Assembly: GCA_902728285.1 (NCBI GenBank)
Contig: CACVBU010000178.1
Span: 806,001 to 870,000 of the forward strand
Direction: 5' to 3'
DNA length: 64,000 nucleotides
Source: Clytia hemisphaerica
Taxonomy: Eukaryota > Cnidaria > Hydrozoa > Leptothecata > Clytiidae
The stretch's first letter is position 1. Every line of letters starts with the position of its first letter. This document shows, piece by piece, positions 13,301-24,019 of this stretch. Position numbers and translations under genes: made by a program. The notes below the pieces were generated by a model. The model searched no databases. It was not told the origin of the DNA and was given only the letters and a program-made list of their open reading frames with translations.

Positions 13301-16161
13301 AATAAAATAGTAGGAGTGGTATCTCCATCTCTTTTTATTACCTCCATGGTATGAGCAAGGATTTATTATACACTGGATATACAAGTAACAGATTTTTGCC
13401 GATTTCTCGTGTACTAGCTATGTCCGCAGTAATGATATTATTGTTCACTCTCCTTCCCTCATTAAATGATTTTTCGAAGCATTTTTATTGCATTTCTTAT
13501 CGAAAATCACTCATCCAATTCCCAAAAGAGACTTAAAACTTTCCTGTGAGAGTCAGATTCTTCCACTTAATTGCTAATTACAAGTCGTTATGACGTTTCA
13601 AGCTGTTTAAAAGATGCAAAAGACGTGTTGTGTATAAGAAATTTTATGTTGACACCGGGAAGTTTCAAACTTCAACCTCAAAAAAACCACCTTGCCACCA
13701 CGTGCCTCCAAAGGACTTTCATACCACAGTGGAGCCAAGACACTCAAGTCTTATGTATGTTAATTTCAGTTCTTCTGGGGACAGTCTTGGAAAGATATTT
13801 CCAATTGAAAATTTCGTGTCATTATAAGCATTTTGTCTGAATTTCTGGTCTAATGATGTTTTTCTCACATTAGATTTTACAGATGTATCCTGCTAGCCCT
13901 ACTTTCAAACTTTTTTTCTGCAAATGTACAAAAAGAAAGAGCTAGAGAACTTTTATAAAATAAGACTGATAAACATTTTTTTAAATCAGACATCTTCGAG
14001 CCGCCATGACAGTTGTCCTTTGCGGACAAAGCTAGAACATCAATTGTTTTTGAAACAATGAAAATACAATGATCGCTCTCCACCGTTTTATGAGTCGTTT
14101 ATCCAGTGTATAATAAATCTTTGGTATGAGAAACTGCCTCCAGGGTTTATAAAAAGCTCATTGAGGATGATAGCAGTCCTTAAAAGACTTAAAAGATCTG
14201 GCAACAAAAAATAAAATATTTATTTCATATCAATGTCAGACGTTGCTCACAAAGCGTTTAAAACTTGACGACTTTATTTACAGATTGAAAGGTGACAAGA
14301 CACATAGTGAACTGACGAGACCAGTCGGTGGTAAACACACTAAATCGTTGAAAAACAAAAAAGCCAGAACTGGGTAAGTCTAATCATTGGGTAGGCCGAC
14401 GTTTTTTAAACGTTCATCTAACGTTATGTGTATATTATAGTGAAATTATGTATGTGTGTTTTTCTTCGACGGCGATGGTTAGCTTTTGACTTGTCTTGAT
14501 ATACATACATAAACTCGTGAAGGTTGTTTTAACGTTTTTCGACCATACTCTAATATCTTCAGATTGGGAAATATTACTGTAAACTACAATGATTTAATTG
14601 AACGTTGGATACACATATCAAAACTTGTATTGAGTTTAACTTTATAATGTATTGTCACATTTCTTTGACCATGTCTCTGTGCTAGAAGTTCTGTGCTGTA
14701 CTTTTTAATTTTGTTTTTTTCCTCTTGAAATTTCAGCTCAAGCAAAAGTCACCAGCCTGTGTTAGAATATGGATATGACGTTGACGACTTTGTAGAGTAA
14801 GTCATTTCTATTTGATAGAAGTTACTATGATGATCAAAGTGTTTAACACGCTATAACTCGATTCTAGTGACCTTCCTAAGCAAAATTATCTGGAGAAGTT
14901 ATCACTACCCAGCTGGCACACAAAGTTGTTTCAACGTTCATCTAACGTTATATGGACGTTGTGAACATTAGATAAACGTTGAAACAGCGTTGTGTACCGG
15001 CTGGGTATTCTCATAAGACCCTGACGAAGGTTGTGAATTTAGTGATCCGTAACCTAAAGTTGTTGTACCGGCTAAGAACTTGCCTACTAACCGTAACCTT
15101 TTTCCTCTATTTTTTGAATCTCAGCTCCTATACTGCTATATTCATGTGTTCTTTATCCAGTTCATTCTTCTCTAACTCGATCTTCAGGGGAACGTTTTTG
15201 AATTTGTTCTTCGAAATAGAGAAAGATTCGCATTACAGAGAGTAATCTAAACCACTTTTCAGCTAAGAGGACCATTATTTTAGTTTGAATTAGAGAAAGA
15301 TTCGAATAAATAGAGGTTCAAATTATAGTGAGTTGACTGTATGACCTAAAAACTGGAAATCTCTATTAGCAAAAATCTATTTTTGTTTTGATCAACTTAA
15401 AGGGTATATGCTTTTTATCTAATTATGCAGTTTATTTTTAATACTTTTTCGTGTCCAATTTTTCAGTGGTGAAGTTGACATCGAGGGTATTGATGGGAGA
15501 TTGTACAAAGGACTCATCTCGCAAAAGGTAATCTTTAAGACCAATCGCCGTATTACTTCGAATAAACGCCCCCTCGAATAAGTGCCACTCCTTCAAGGAA
15601 AAATTCTTAATTATCGCCCCTTCCCTCAATTAAACGCCCCCTTCGAATATACGGCTTCCCTCTAGGAGGGTTGTTTATTTGAAACAGGTGTCAATAATTT
15701 ATATGTTGTTATACGAAAAAGTACTCTGCTGGGCTTATTCGAATTCGAAAAATTTGATTTCCTGATCTAGTGCATATTCAACAAGTAATCCATGATATGC
15801 ACCATTGCACTGTCTTCCAAGAACCCAACAGCTCATTGGTTGAAAGTAACGTGTTGACTGACTTTACGTTACTTACAACCAATCAGCTGTTGAGTCCGTG
15901 ATGTAGTGTCAGAAGACATTGCAGGACATTGCAGTGGTGCATATCATGAATACACTATTCTCAACCAACACATTTTTTCCTTAGGATTTGAAACGTCACT
16001 TACGTAGAAAATCAGCCAACGCTGAACTACGGACTGTGACACCCGGCTCCAAGACGCCGCACCGGCCTGTGTCCGGTAAAAGTGTGGACCTCGCAAGCTC
16101 CTACAATACCAGTGGATTGGGAACGACTCATGGATCATTTGATATTCAAATTAATCATTGA
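7308..16161 (+). CDS. QRICH2: QRICH2/C16orf96-type DUF4795 flagellar protein, 3' part
   Basis: Eleven phase-consistent exons: 7308-7385, 8056-8196, 8806-8899, 9350-9487 (or ending 9448), 10361-10499, 11188-11244, 12133-12204, 14284-14373, 14737-14796, 15467-15527 and 15985-16161, ending TGA. Together they give about 355-368 residues. All introns are GT-AG. The N-terminal part is coiled-coil-like (YIERLEENKLERDD; ELNSFKKSLQELNEAL), followed by LEDKLDRSELQPLREYLEN, then MKFNCLSCDRPLTMQTN with its CxxC pair, RGRPLNAYELDQLRVLQK, YGYDVDDFV and VDIEGIDGRLYKGL. From memory this order is that of the DUF4795 region of QRICH2 and C16orf96. QRICH2 is needed for sperm flagellum assembly in mammals. The true start is not visible: the first exon seen begins in phase 0 after an acceptor, so 5' exons lie upstream, possibly beyond the satellite. 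Which paralogue it is remains open. The splice donor of the fourth exon is ambiguous (both options keep phase 1). Introns carry a SINE-like repeat, a mariner-type MITE and other insertions. Confidence 0.8.
7800..8012 (+). mobile_element. tRNA-headed SINE-like repeat, copy 1
   Basis: The head has a GTGGGTTCAAACCCAGC segment that matches a tRNA B box and T arm. The body contains AAAATGGTACTTGATGCC, TGATGCTCAGCAGAAGGATC, AAGGGTAAGTGGAGCAA and ends near GAGGAGCCTTCGGGTCGTCT and GCGGTCGCAGACT. The same body occurs inverted at 36770-37025. It lies in the intron between the first two visible exons of the flagellar gene and runs almost up to the acceptor at 8055. An open frame through it is incidental. 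Confidence 0.75.
8598..8732. mobile_element. Small inverted-repeat element with GGCCGGCG ends
   Basis: ACGCCGGCCCTTG on the left pairs with GAGGGCCGGCGTAA on the right, about 130 bp apart, with further AGGGCCGG and GCCGGGC copies inside. It sits in an intron of the flagellar gene. It resembles the GGCCCTTATTACGCC-type element at 16873-16950. Confidence 0.55.
9566..9790 (+). mobile_element. tRNA-derived SINE head or tRNA pseudogene
   Basis: A box-like TGACCAAGTGG followed 45 bases later by B box-like GCGGTTCGAAAT, with GCGATGACC at the 5' end, looks like a Leu/Ser-type tRNA with a long variable arm. The acceptor stem does not close properly. A CCGAGCCGGCTGGCCATGG segment follows, as expected for a SINE body rather than a functional tRNA. 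Intronic in the flagellar gene. Confidence 0.45.
9888..10120. mobile_element. MITE with GC-rich 35-bp inverted ends
   Basis: AAGGCCGGTCTCCACTTGCG at the left end pairs with CGCAAGTGAAGATCGGCCTT at the right, and the pairing continues through GCGCGC and TGATCGC. The element is about 233 bp and flanked by TTTA-like bases. It has no coding capacity and is intronic in the flagellar gene. Confidence 0.85.
10500..11187. other. Intron of flagellar gene, nothing recognised
   Basis: AT-rich intron sequence between the fifth and sixth visible exons. It starts with GTAAGT and ends TTTTCCAG. No repeat or RNA gene is evident. Confidence 0.6.
11255..11505 (+). mobile_element. 251-bp mariner-type MITE, copy 1
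   Basis: Terminal inverted repeats begin CATGGTGTCCCTAATTAAAG on the left and, read inward from the right, CAGGGTGTCCCTAATTAAAG. Both ends are flanked by TA (11253-11254 and 11506-11507). CAGGGTGTCCC ends with TA target sites are typical of Tc1/mariner elements. A second copy of exactly the same length lies in opposite orientation at 53949-54199. The left end is only 10 bases downstream of the splice donor at 11245, so intron recognition tolerates it. Confidence 0.9.
12205..14283. other. 2.1-kb intron of flagellar gene
   Basis: GTGAGT donor and TTTACAG acceptor. AT-rich throughout. I saw no repeat with clear ends and no convincing extra exon; short open frames here lack splice signals or codon structure. 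Confidence 0.5.
14394..14550. mobile_element. Decayed AACGTT-type MITE
   Basis: GGCCGACGTTTTTTAAACG followed by TTCATCTAACGTTATGTG, and GGTTGTTTTAACGTTTTTCG about 110 bases on, match parts of the palindromic AACGTT family seen whole at 14908. It begins about 20 bases after the splice donor at 14374. Confidence 0.45.
14908..15005. mobile_element. 98-bp palindromic AACGTT MITE
   Basis: Ends CCCAGCTGGCACACAA and TTGTGTACCGGCTGGG enclose CAACGTTCATCTAACGTT and its inverted copy; almost the whole element is one hairpin. Flanking bases read TA on both sides. Further copies are at 33908-33991 and 35645-35740, with fragments at 14394 and 31769. Intronic in the flagellar gene. Confidence 0.9.
15540..15665. 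repeat. Degenerate AATAAACGCCCCC repeat
   Basis: TCGAATAAACGCCCCCTCGA and its variants (AATAAGTGCC, AATTATCGCCCC, AATTAAACGCCCCC, TTCGAATATACGGC) recur four or five times. This is the complement of the AATAAGCGGGGG units inside the 26389, 34667 and 39671 elements. It starts right after the donor at 15528. Confidence 0.6.
15769..15956. mobile_element. MITE with GATATGCACC inverted ends
   Basis: TAGTGCATATTC and CATGATATGCACCATTGCA on the left pair with TGCAGTGGTGCATATCATG and AATACACTA on the right. The interior holds CAGCTCATTGGTTG with its inverted partner CAACCAATCAGCTG. Intronic, ending about 28 bases before the last-exon acceptor. Confidence 0.75.
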
Positions 16162-16537
16162 AAATGTTGAGATGTGGATTTTCGGCATGTATTCTATGAT
16201 ACTTTAGTTATTATCTAATCAGGCAGGGATGAATGAATGGATGATTGAATGAATGAATGGATGAGCTATCAAAGAGTGAATGAACGAACCAAAGAGTGAA
16301 TGAATAAATAAAGTGAGCGAATGAATAAATTATCGAAGCCCATTAAAACAATAACATTGTCTTCGGGTTTTTAGTCTTTCAGGGTAGGGTAAGGGGTAAA
16401 TTAATACAATATTTTTAATAACAATATATTCTATATACTTTAAGTACTAAATTATTTTTAAATAGAACTCTTTTTAATACACTATAAAGTTTTTAAGTGG
16501 ACATGGTTTTTGTTTGATTTGTAAATTACGTTTTTGT
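16162..16537 (+). other. 3' UTR and flank of flagellar gene
   Basis: After the TGA at 16159-16161 comes an AT-rich trailer with a GAATGAATG microsatellite at about 16227-16325. Overlapping AATAAA hexamers at 16303-16312 are candidate polyadenylation signals. No other gene seen. Confidence 0.5.
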
Positions 16538-16643
16538 GTACTTTAGGCGTACTAACTTTTGCGAGCATAAACTTTCGCAAATTGCCCTTTCAAGAATTTT
16601 CTGCTTCTGTTTCTGCTCGCGAAAGTTTGTACGCCTAAAGTAC
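16538..16643. mobile_element. 106-bp MITE, ends GTACTTTAGGCGTAC
   Basis: GTACTTTAGGCGTAC (16538-16552) and its exact reverse complement (16629-16643) bound a second inverted pair, TTTGCGAGC/GCTCGCGAAA. No coding content. It lies between the main last exon and the candidate alternative last exon. Confidence 0.85.
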
Positions 16644-16706
16644 TTTCTCCATAAAAACTCTATATCTCGATTGAATGTAGTAGGTCTTTAACTTTTTTTC
16701 CAACAG

Positions 16707-16753
16707 ATGTCGAAGAGCCAGTGGAACCTGTTGGAACCTTAAACCAACTATAA
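16707..16753 (+). CDS. Candidate alternative last exon of the flagellar gene
   Basis: A strong acceptor (CTTTTTTTCCAACAG) precedes a frame that reads VEEPVEPVGTLNQL then TAA if entered in phase 1. Inside the main last exon a GTAAAA donor candidate at 16074 (after GTGTCCG) would leave phase 1, making an Asp codon at the junction. The alternative protein would drop the last 29 residues of the main form and gain about 15. AATAAA at 17042 could serve it. This rests only on splice-signal and phase compatibility. Confidence 0.35.
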
Positions 16754-16872
16754 GAATGGATCAAAATATCCAATGAAAATTTAATTTCTGAAATTTTATC
16801 CTTATTGTAAAGCCTTCACTGAATTCTAAATCAATTTGGGAATTCTCACTAGATCTTATTCGAATTGTAAGG

Positions 16873-16950
16873 TACCTTATCGGCCCTTATTACGCCACAA
16901 GCCCAAAAATAACGCCAATAAGGGCCGGTGTAAAAATGGCCGATAAGGTA
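16873..16950. mobile_element. Short MITE, ends ACCTTATCGGCC
   Basis: ACCTTATCGGCC pairs with GGCCGATAAGGT 60 bases later; the inner parts CCCTTATTACGCC and GGCGTTATTTT-like sequence also pair. Flanks read TA on both sides. No coding capacity. Confidence 0.75.
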
Positions 16951-17420
16951 TAGAATTCGAAATCATTGACATTTAGCTCTTTGAAATTCGTTCTCAAAAA
17001 TAATGTGCTTTTGTATTTAAAAAATATTATATTCGTAATCGAATAAAACTTATTTTAATTCATCCTTTTCTGTAACATATATATATTTTATGTTGATTTT
17101 TATTTATCTTACATACATTTTCTGAATATTGGCAGATACTCGAAAAAAGGCTTTAATTTTCTCCGAATCTGGGACTGTGTAGTTTTGGGTTATATCAGCT
17201 TTTCTAATTGATACATTAAAAACGATTTTTCTTTAATTTGTAATTGTATATTTTTAACAATACCAAAAATTCTGTATAAATATAAATCACAAAAATATTA
17301 GAAAATATGAAAAATGTTATATTTAATTATTTCAACCCCATAAATAATCTACGATAAAGAGTCTGTAAACTATCGGTTACACTTTGAATTCGATTTTCTC
17401 AGTACCCCCGGGATACGTAC

Positions 17421-17658
17421 ACAGATTTATAAAACCCGAAGGGCTAGATGTCGTGCTTTAAGCCATCGCTGGCAAAAAAATTGAACATCGCAAGAATTGT
17501 AGTTTCAATTGTTTTCGAGAATCCACGAAGCTTGTGATCGGTCAAGTGCTGAAATTCTATTTTAATGTCACGTGACCTAGGTAAGATTTCCTACCGAACC
17601 ACGGCACACTTTTCAGCAAAAGCACGACATCTAGCCCTTCTGGATACGATAAATCTGT
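17421..17658. mobile_element. MITE with GGGCTAGATG ends, copy 1
   Basis: ACAGATTTATAAAACCCGAA and GGGCTAGATGTCGTGC at the left pair with GCACGACATCTAGCCC and AAATCTGT at the right. A second copy with the same interior (GCTTTAAGCCATCGC; CACGGCACACTTTTCAGC) is at 26791-27030. An end-only fragment, CTCTAGCCCTTTCGGGGC, lies at 36485 just upstream of an exon. Confidence 0.88.
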
Positions 17659-18667
17659 GGATACGTACCGAGTAGCTTGTTTTGACCAACCATACTTTAC
17701 ATTCCATTTATTCATATTTTTCAGACCAATACAAACTATAACGAAAAAAGATGAAAAAATATTTATGGATCTTGTCAACAAATATTGGATATATATGATT
17801 ACATAGTTATGGACTGTTCAACGTATGAGGTTAAAAGCAGTACCTGATTTTCAAGTGAATAGAATGTGCACCATGTGTTTTTTGGTGTGGAAATACTATT
17901 GGAATGTTGGAATCGAGTGAAGACGTTTTGGTTTGAAGTTAACAATGTAAAATGGGTTTTCAAGAAAATAATTTGACCCCGTTGTTGAGGATAATGATTT
18001 TTCGAAGTATCTAACCCTATCCTACTTTATTAGTAAAGATCCTGGTTAAAGGATATCGTATTTTTTACTTGAAAAGACACTTTACCCCCTGGATATCTGC
18101 TCCCTTGTAGATATTTAACCCCTTGGATATCCACTTTTGAACAAAAATCGTTAACCCCCTGATTATACGATATCCTCAACAAGAGGGGGCACGGACTATT
18201 TCTGGAAAAGCCCAATATGACATGACTACTGGACCTGGTAGCTAAATCAAATAATTGCAATGCTATTACAAACGTAAAAGTATTTTCCAAATGAAAAATG
18301 AGTGACGATTTCATCACAGCATACTATATTTAAAGCATTGATGGCATATACAAAATGATTATCTGACGACTTGACCAACGTCTATTATCTTTCAACTTGT
18401 GTTAGAAGATATGATGAGAAAAACATACTTTCCAAATCTATTGTGTGTCCGGAAAATTGATCACAATGAACTGCATAAAAGTTGAAAATGATGGATTTAT
18501 CCAATTTTCGCATAATTGACTATTCAGAGAGCTATTGGATTTGTGATGTTGAAACCGTTGAAATCTGTTGAAATCGAAGGTAAGCTTATTGTTTTCTCTC
18601 ATTTTATTTAAAGTTGAAAAGCAAGGAGTGACCTGGTTTGAATCGCAGACCTCTACAAAGCAGAAGG
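17659..18667. other. Intergenic, decayed CCCCCTGGATAT repeat at 18030-18215
   Basis: Mostly AT-rich with no gene. Around 18040-18215, ACCCCCTGGATATC-like phrases repeat and AAAGGATATCGTAT pairs with ATACGATATCCTC. The right end reads TTTCTGGAAAAGCCCA, a terminus shared with the 23627-23889 element and with 56630, so this is probably a relative. Confidence 0.5.
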
Positions 18668-19062
18668 TGGTATATACCCGGGGGGGGGCACTCAATCTAA
18701 AAACGACCATACGTTCGGCCCAAAATTTGGGTTCTAAAATCGGACCCTTACAGTGCAGTGAATTTCCATGAAAAATCATACCCTTACAGTGCACTTTTTT
18801 TTAATTTCTCCCCCGTAAGGGCGAAAATTTTTGCAATTTTCCGAGAAAATGTGGAATTTTTCCTCCAAAATTGGCCAATTTTGTGCCAATTTTACCAAAA
18901 AATTGACCTTTTATCACAATTTCCTACCCTTACAGTGCAGTTCAGTGCAGTTTTGTAATTTCCTACCCTTACAGTGCACTAGCTGGACTATGAAAAACCT
19001 ACCCTTAAGGGCCGAACGTCTGGTAGGTCATTTGCCTTGAGAGCCCCCCCCGGGGGTATATA
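18668..19062. mobile_element. Foldback element with CCCTTACAGTGCA repeats
   Basis: TATATACCCGGGGGGGGG on the left pairs with CCCCCCCCGGGGGTATATA on the right; next inward, ACGTTCGGCCC pairs with GGGCCGAACGT. The interior repeats CCCTTACAGTGCA at least four times. About 395 bp, with no gene. Confidence 0.85.
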
Positions 19063-20449
19063 AGGAGCACGAATCCGTTAGTGGATGCCAACAGTATACG
19101 ATTAATGCCATTTTTCTTTGGTCATTAGGACAGAAAAAGTAGAGTTTTATTGACCAAAGAAAAATAGCATTGATAAGGTATAGCCGAAAGCTAAAGGCGA
19201 ATCTCCTACGTAGGTTTTGAAGCCACTTATTTCCTACGTAGGTTGCGCGGCCTACATGGTTTTTATACAAATGCTAGGTGGAAAGTAACATCTACCGGCA
19301 GAATTCGAAAAGAGTAAAACGTGAAAATAAGGAAAGTGCTGGATCCATCCGAAATACGGTGCACATTTTAGGGCTTTTCATAGTTCGTTCCCCCCTTTCT
19401 TAAGGGGGGGATGACACCTTCCGAAAGAATAAAGAAGGGGGGGATCAAAAATTTTTATGAAAAGGGGGGTAGCGAGGAAGGGGGATAGTTTAAGAAGGGG
19501 GGCTTACGTGTACTCGATGGTTTTGACATGTAGTAGCCCTGTAAGAGAATAGTCTTTTTGACTAGCAAGACAACAAAAACATACTGTCAAAATTTATAAT
19601 GCCTCTAGCCTTGCAACTCATCGCAAATTATTTTGATAAAGAAAATTTTAAGAAAAAAATCTGACCTATAAATAACAAGATTGGGCGTGGTCGACTAAAA
19701 TTATTTACATTAGGTCAAATTTCTAGGTGATCAATTGATAAAAATCTACATTTTTTTTTTAAAAGAACTCTTCTCAAGGAGAGGATTTTGAAATTTTCAA
19801 ATGTTGTTTGTATTTTAACTTTTGAGGTTTTCTATTTCCCCCCTCCTCCTTTCTTCCCCTTCGTTTCAAGATAAGAAGAAAGCGTTTCAATTTTCCTCAA
19901 AACATCCGTTTAAGTTAAACAACCTCTGGTGACTTTTTTGTTACAGACAAAACTTTTTCAAGAATATGCTTGAAGTATAATCAAAAAGAGGTTGCTTTTT
20001 TATGACTGGAGGGGGTTCATCTAAAGAATCCTACATTTACTAAAAATAGTCAAAAACAACGACAAATTTCATATATAAAGAACGACAAATTTCGCCGTCC
20101 AAAACTCCGACCGAAAGTGACTGTACCACCCCTACGAATTCATCCCTCTTTGTTTATCACGGGAATTAACTACATAAGGTTTAAAGAACGACAAATTACG
20201 CATGCGTGTTACAATGCAGGATTTTTTAGAGGAATAGACTGCTGAGTACCTCGTTGCAACCTTGTACCCGGAACCACTTTGCACCACTTTTTTATAGTTT
20301 ACTGATGGATGTACAACATTTCGTGAGCGCTATCAGGATCAAAAAAGAGTGAACTAAGGTTCGATTTTGACGACGTTGTTACAAGATGAAAGTGATAAAT
20401 TTCTTATAAGAGATGTCATTGTTCTAGACTTTTAGGGTTTAAATAAAAT
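19063..20449. other. Intergenic, G-run fold at 19370-19510
   Basis: Intergenic DNA. Between 19385 and 19505, CCCCCCTTTCTTAAGGGGGG and repeated AAGAAGGGGGG tracts form a local fold that could be a decayed inverted-repeat element. CGACAAATTTC recurs at about 20060, 20080 and 20185. No exon recognised. Confidence 0.4.
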
Positions 20450-20625
20450 AGTAAGATACATCATTCAAATATTCTTAACTTTTTAAGTTTTATGCCTAAA
20501 AATGTTCTTAATAACATGTTCTTTTTTTGACCATTTTCTTAAGATAGGGTGTTTTTGAATCCACAAAGCCTTTAAATGTTTTTAACATTTTGGCAAGCGA
20601 AGCCTTATGCTCTTATATAGTTGGC
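20450..20625. repeat. Copy of the 'GTTCTTAA / AAGAACATT' dispersed repeat
   Basis: TTATGCCTAAAAATGTTCTT, a segment with TTGACCATTTTCTTAAG, and CCACAAAGCCTTTAAATG match, inverted, the repeat at 28049-28166 and 29803-29885. Others are near 11740-11945, 31845-31995, 38010-38050 and 46350-46385. Family nature unknown. Confidence 0.6.
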
Positions 20626-21640
20626 CCAGCAGCGCAGCGTAGTGGGCCTTTCATCTGCACAGTGCCCGTTTGTTAGTAGACTAGAGTCTACTTCTGGCTG
20701 AACTTTGCTTTTTGATAATTTTTTATGACGCTGAGTCCAGTCAAGTAGACTAGGATCATTTGGCGAGGTCGCCATTTTGAAAAAAAAAAATTAAAAATCC
20801 AAATAACAATAAAACTACTTGGAGTTGAAGGATATAATAAAAAATGAGAAACAAACACGGTTAACAGATTTGTAATGCCTTATTCTCAAATAAAAATATT
20901 GCTTCATACTGTTTTTACCTTCCAAAAACAACTAAAATCTGGCGGACTGTTTTACAGTCCGCCTAGGCAAAAGCATATTACCATATACTACCGGGCCACT
21001 TATCAGCGCCAAAAAGTCCATAAAAAAGCTCTAAGTGGACCCCGGGCTAGTTTGTTAGTTACGCAAAGCAATTAGGCGGTGTTCCGCGAGAGTACATATA
21101 TTTTCCAGGCTAAACTCAGCGCTATAATGTAGAGGGATCGACAGGGATCGTCTGTCGGCTAGCATACAATTATCTATCCTCTAGCAAAGCCGAGCAAAGC
21201 CATATGTTGATATATGGCTGAAGACCGTATCTTGTTATTGTCTGTATTTCGTATAGTCCTACCTACATAGACTATCTTCAACTCAACTCAACGTGGAGTG
21301 TTGGTTCAACTTCAACGTGATCTCTTTCATTCAGTCTTTTTCTCTCAAAGACTGAGAATTAAAGAGTTCAAGAAGTAAAGAGGATAAATCAAGATTTTAC
21401 TGTCACTGACTGCTGCTGCCATTCGTAAAGGTAAATCTCTATTGTGTGTGCTCCAGTAGTATCATAAGAATATTGCTATTGGCCTTTAGCAACAAGACAC
21501 TCTGCGAAATACAAACAATCTGCAAGGTTAATTCTCAAATTAAGGGCTAGGTAGGAGGGGTAAGAATCAGGCAATTCCACTTACAAAAAATGCAGCGCAG
21601 ATCACTATCAGGTTGTTTGGCGTCGGCTTTGACCAGACAA
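20626..21640. other. Intergenic; possible untranslated exon at about 21260-21430
   Basis: TGGCGGACTGTTTTACAGTC with CGCC makes a small hairpin at 20940. The stretch ending CTGCCATTCGTAAAG at 21431 followed by GTAAAT could be an untranslated exon, with another exon-like block at 22763-22860. Coding potential is absent, so this is a weak lead only. Confidence 0.25.
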
Positions 21641-22620
21641 TTTCAATCGAACAAACGCAATCGACCGATTGAAATTCGATTGTCGAATTTTCAGATTGAT
21701 GTTCGATTGCGTTCGATTGCGTTCGTTTCGATCGTCGATTCATTGACCCCCGGATTGTTCATCGCATAATTTCTACGGGAAATCGAAAGTAATTTCATTG
21801 GGCTTGTGATGTTTGAGAGCTTGGATGTTGGGAAGCTGCAAGAATAAAGCCAGCCGATCTCAATCGGATACGGATGGAATCAACGATCGAACCAGTCGAA
21901 CAACAATCGAACCAATCGAATATTACCAAGAATTTTGACGTTCAATTGAAATCGGTTGATTGCGTTCGATTTGGTTCGATTGGTTCGATCGTCGATTCCG
22001 TTCGATTGAGATCGTCTCGCTTTGACTTTGAAAACAGATATTCTATCTATTACTTCCGTCTGCCAATAATAGGTCGGTCAGTCGATACTCAATCGAACAG
22101 AACCGATGATCTAACCAGATAGAACCCAAGCGAACGATTAAAATTTTATTGTTGAACGCAATTGAATCTCAATAGAATATTAGGCCGATGGTATTTAATG
22201 CTATGTTTACCGTAAGCCGCCCGCATGTCAAAAAACTGCCGCGCCAAGTTGCCATTATTTTGTTATTTTGGCGCTTCATCAAGATTTTGAAAGATCAAAA
22301 CAAACGGTCCGGCAAATATCCGGTTAAAAACGAACCCGTACGGACCTACCATCTCTTTAAAAGTGCGCTTCTTTGATTTTTATAATTATGGAGATGATTT
22401 TTTTTGCTCGCAACTTATTGAGAATTTTCTCCCTAAAATAATGAATAATGAAAACTTGGTCGCATCGAATTCGATTGGGTTCGATTGCATTCGATTCAAT
22501 CACTCGAACGAAAATCTCAATCAAACGAATCAAATATTACCTAGAATTTGGTCGTTGGATTGAGATTCGATTGCGTTCGACAATCAAATTTCAATTATGT
22601 TCAATTAAAATCGTCTGGTC
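21640..22620. repeat. Region rich in TTCGATTG / CAATCGAA motifs
   Basis: TTCGATTG, TCGATT and their complements AATCGAAC recur dozens of times in both orientations at 21640-22020 and again at 22460-22620, giving imperfect foldback potential. The central part, about 22180-22440, is ordinary sequence. Likely a decayed inverted-repeat element expanded by slippage. Confidence 0.65.
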
Positions 22621-22762
22621 GAAATGGAGAAAAAATTTTTACTTGAGGTAGCAAAAACTTGAAATTCACCAATTTCAGTTCTAACCAAAATTGATTCTTG
22701 ATGTCAATCATTAAAAAAAGGTAATAGAAAGGCAAGAATCATATTTGTTTTTCTTTTTGTAC

Positions 22763-22860
22763 AGTTTTGGACCATCATCATCCATATACATCAAGACTGT
22801 TATCGTACATCATATCCAGACTGATTGGTTCCCACTGATTGATTGATACTCAATCTTAAG
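22763..22860 (+). ncRNA. Possible non-coding exon
   Basis: A good polypyrimidine tract and CAG (TTTTTCTTTTTGTACAG) precede a 98-base block ending CTCAATCTTAAG before GTGAGTTT. All three frames have stops at the 3' end. It may pair with the block ending at 21431 and an acceptor at 23579 (TTTTTCAG). No expression evidence. Confidence 0.22.
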
Positions 22861-23626
22861 GTGAGTTTGAATTTGATTTTCTTCAGGATTTATCATTAAA
22901 AGGCTTGGTAACCTAATGACTTTAAGTGAAAAATCAAGTTGTGTATTACATTTACTGCAAAATCTTTGTGAGGTTGGGGGAAGCGTGGTAAAGAGCTGAT
23001 AAAATATGAAAATTGGCTAAAAGATTCTTTCCACGGTCCTTAGTAAGCCCTCCAAATATTTTTGAGAAATAACATTCCAAATTCAAGATATGACAATTAG
23101 AAATCTCAGTTTTTCGTACCTCACACGTACCTCATGTTGAAATTCTATTGTTTTCCAGCAGAAATTAAAAATGACCTAAATATTTCGACTTTGAAAAACA
23201 AGTAGCATGTAAAATTTGGAGGTTTTGCTAAGGACTATGGAAGGAATCTTTGGGCTGAATTTTATTTTTTATCTGGTTATCCCTTTAAGGTAGCTGCCCT
23301 GGAAATGAGATTTTCACTTGTATTTGTAAAACATCATGATCAGATTTCATCTCGGGTTCTTTATGTTGTGCGAAAAAATTGTGACCTATACATGCTTGCA
23401 TGCCGCAATTTTCAACTAAAAGCAAGTATCTTCCTAACAGGTGGACATAATTATGAAAGTCTTCCAGAACTTGGAACAAGCTTACGCTGCACTTGAGCTT
23501 TACGATTTATGAACATGGTAGTATACTCCAGTTGAACGCGACTGTTTGGGTAATTTCGTTTTTGTTTTTATTTTTCAGGGTTCATCAAGTCCACATCATT
23601 CAGTGTATATAGCTACTCTGGTCAAT

Positions 23627-23889
23627 GGGCTCTTCCAGAAAAAAACCATTCATGGGGGTGGAGGATATATTGTCCAGGGGTATTGAAAAAACCCTGAAAA
23701 ACTGCCATGTCCATGGGGTGAATCTGCGATGTCCAGGGGTAAATATTTGTGTCCAGGGGGTCAAATTGATGCTTGTCCAGGGGTAAAACACGTGTCCAGG
23801 GGGTGAAAAATCGAAATGTCCAGGGGTAGATCACAGAAAAAATAATATATCCTCCACCCCCCATGAACGAATTTTTTCTGGAAAAGCCC
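23627..23889. mobile_element. Foldback element with GTCCAGGGGT repeats
   Basis: GGGCTCTTCCAGAAAAAAA with CATTCATGGGGGTGGAGG at the left pairs with CCTCCACCCCCCATGAACG and TTTTTTCTGGAAAAGCCC at the right. Inside, GTCCAGGGGT (with G added or lost) recurs seven times, about 20-25 bases apart. No gene. Confidence 0.9.
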
Positions 23890-24019
23890 AATCTGGATTT
23901 ACATTAGATAGCTTGGTTATACAAAGCTAACTTGGATTTACACAGTTAACTCAGATTTAAAGGGTTCCCCTCGATTCACTTGGCTCACCAGAATACACTT
24001 GGAATACTTTCTTTTACTC

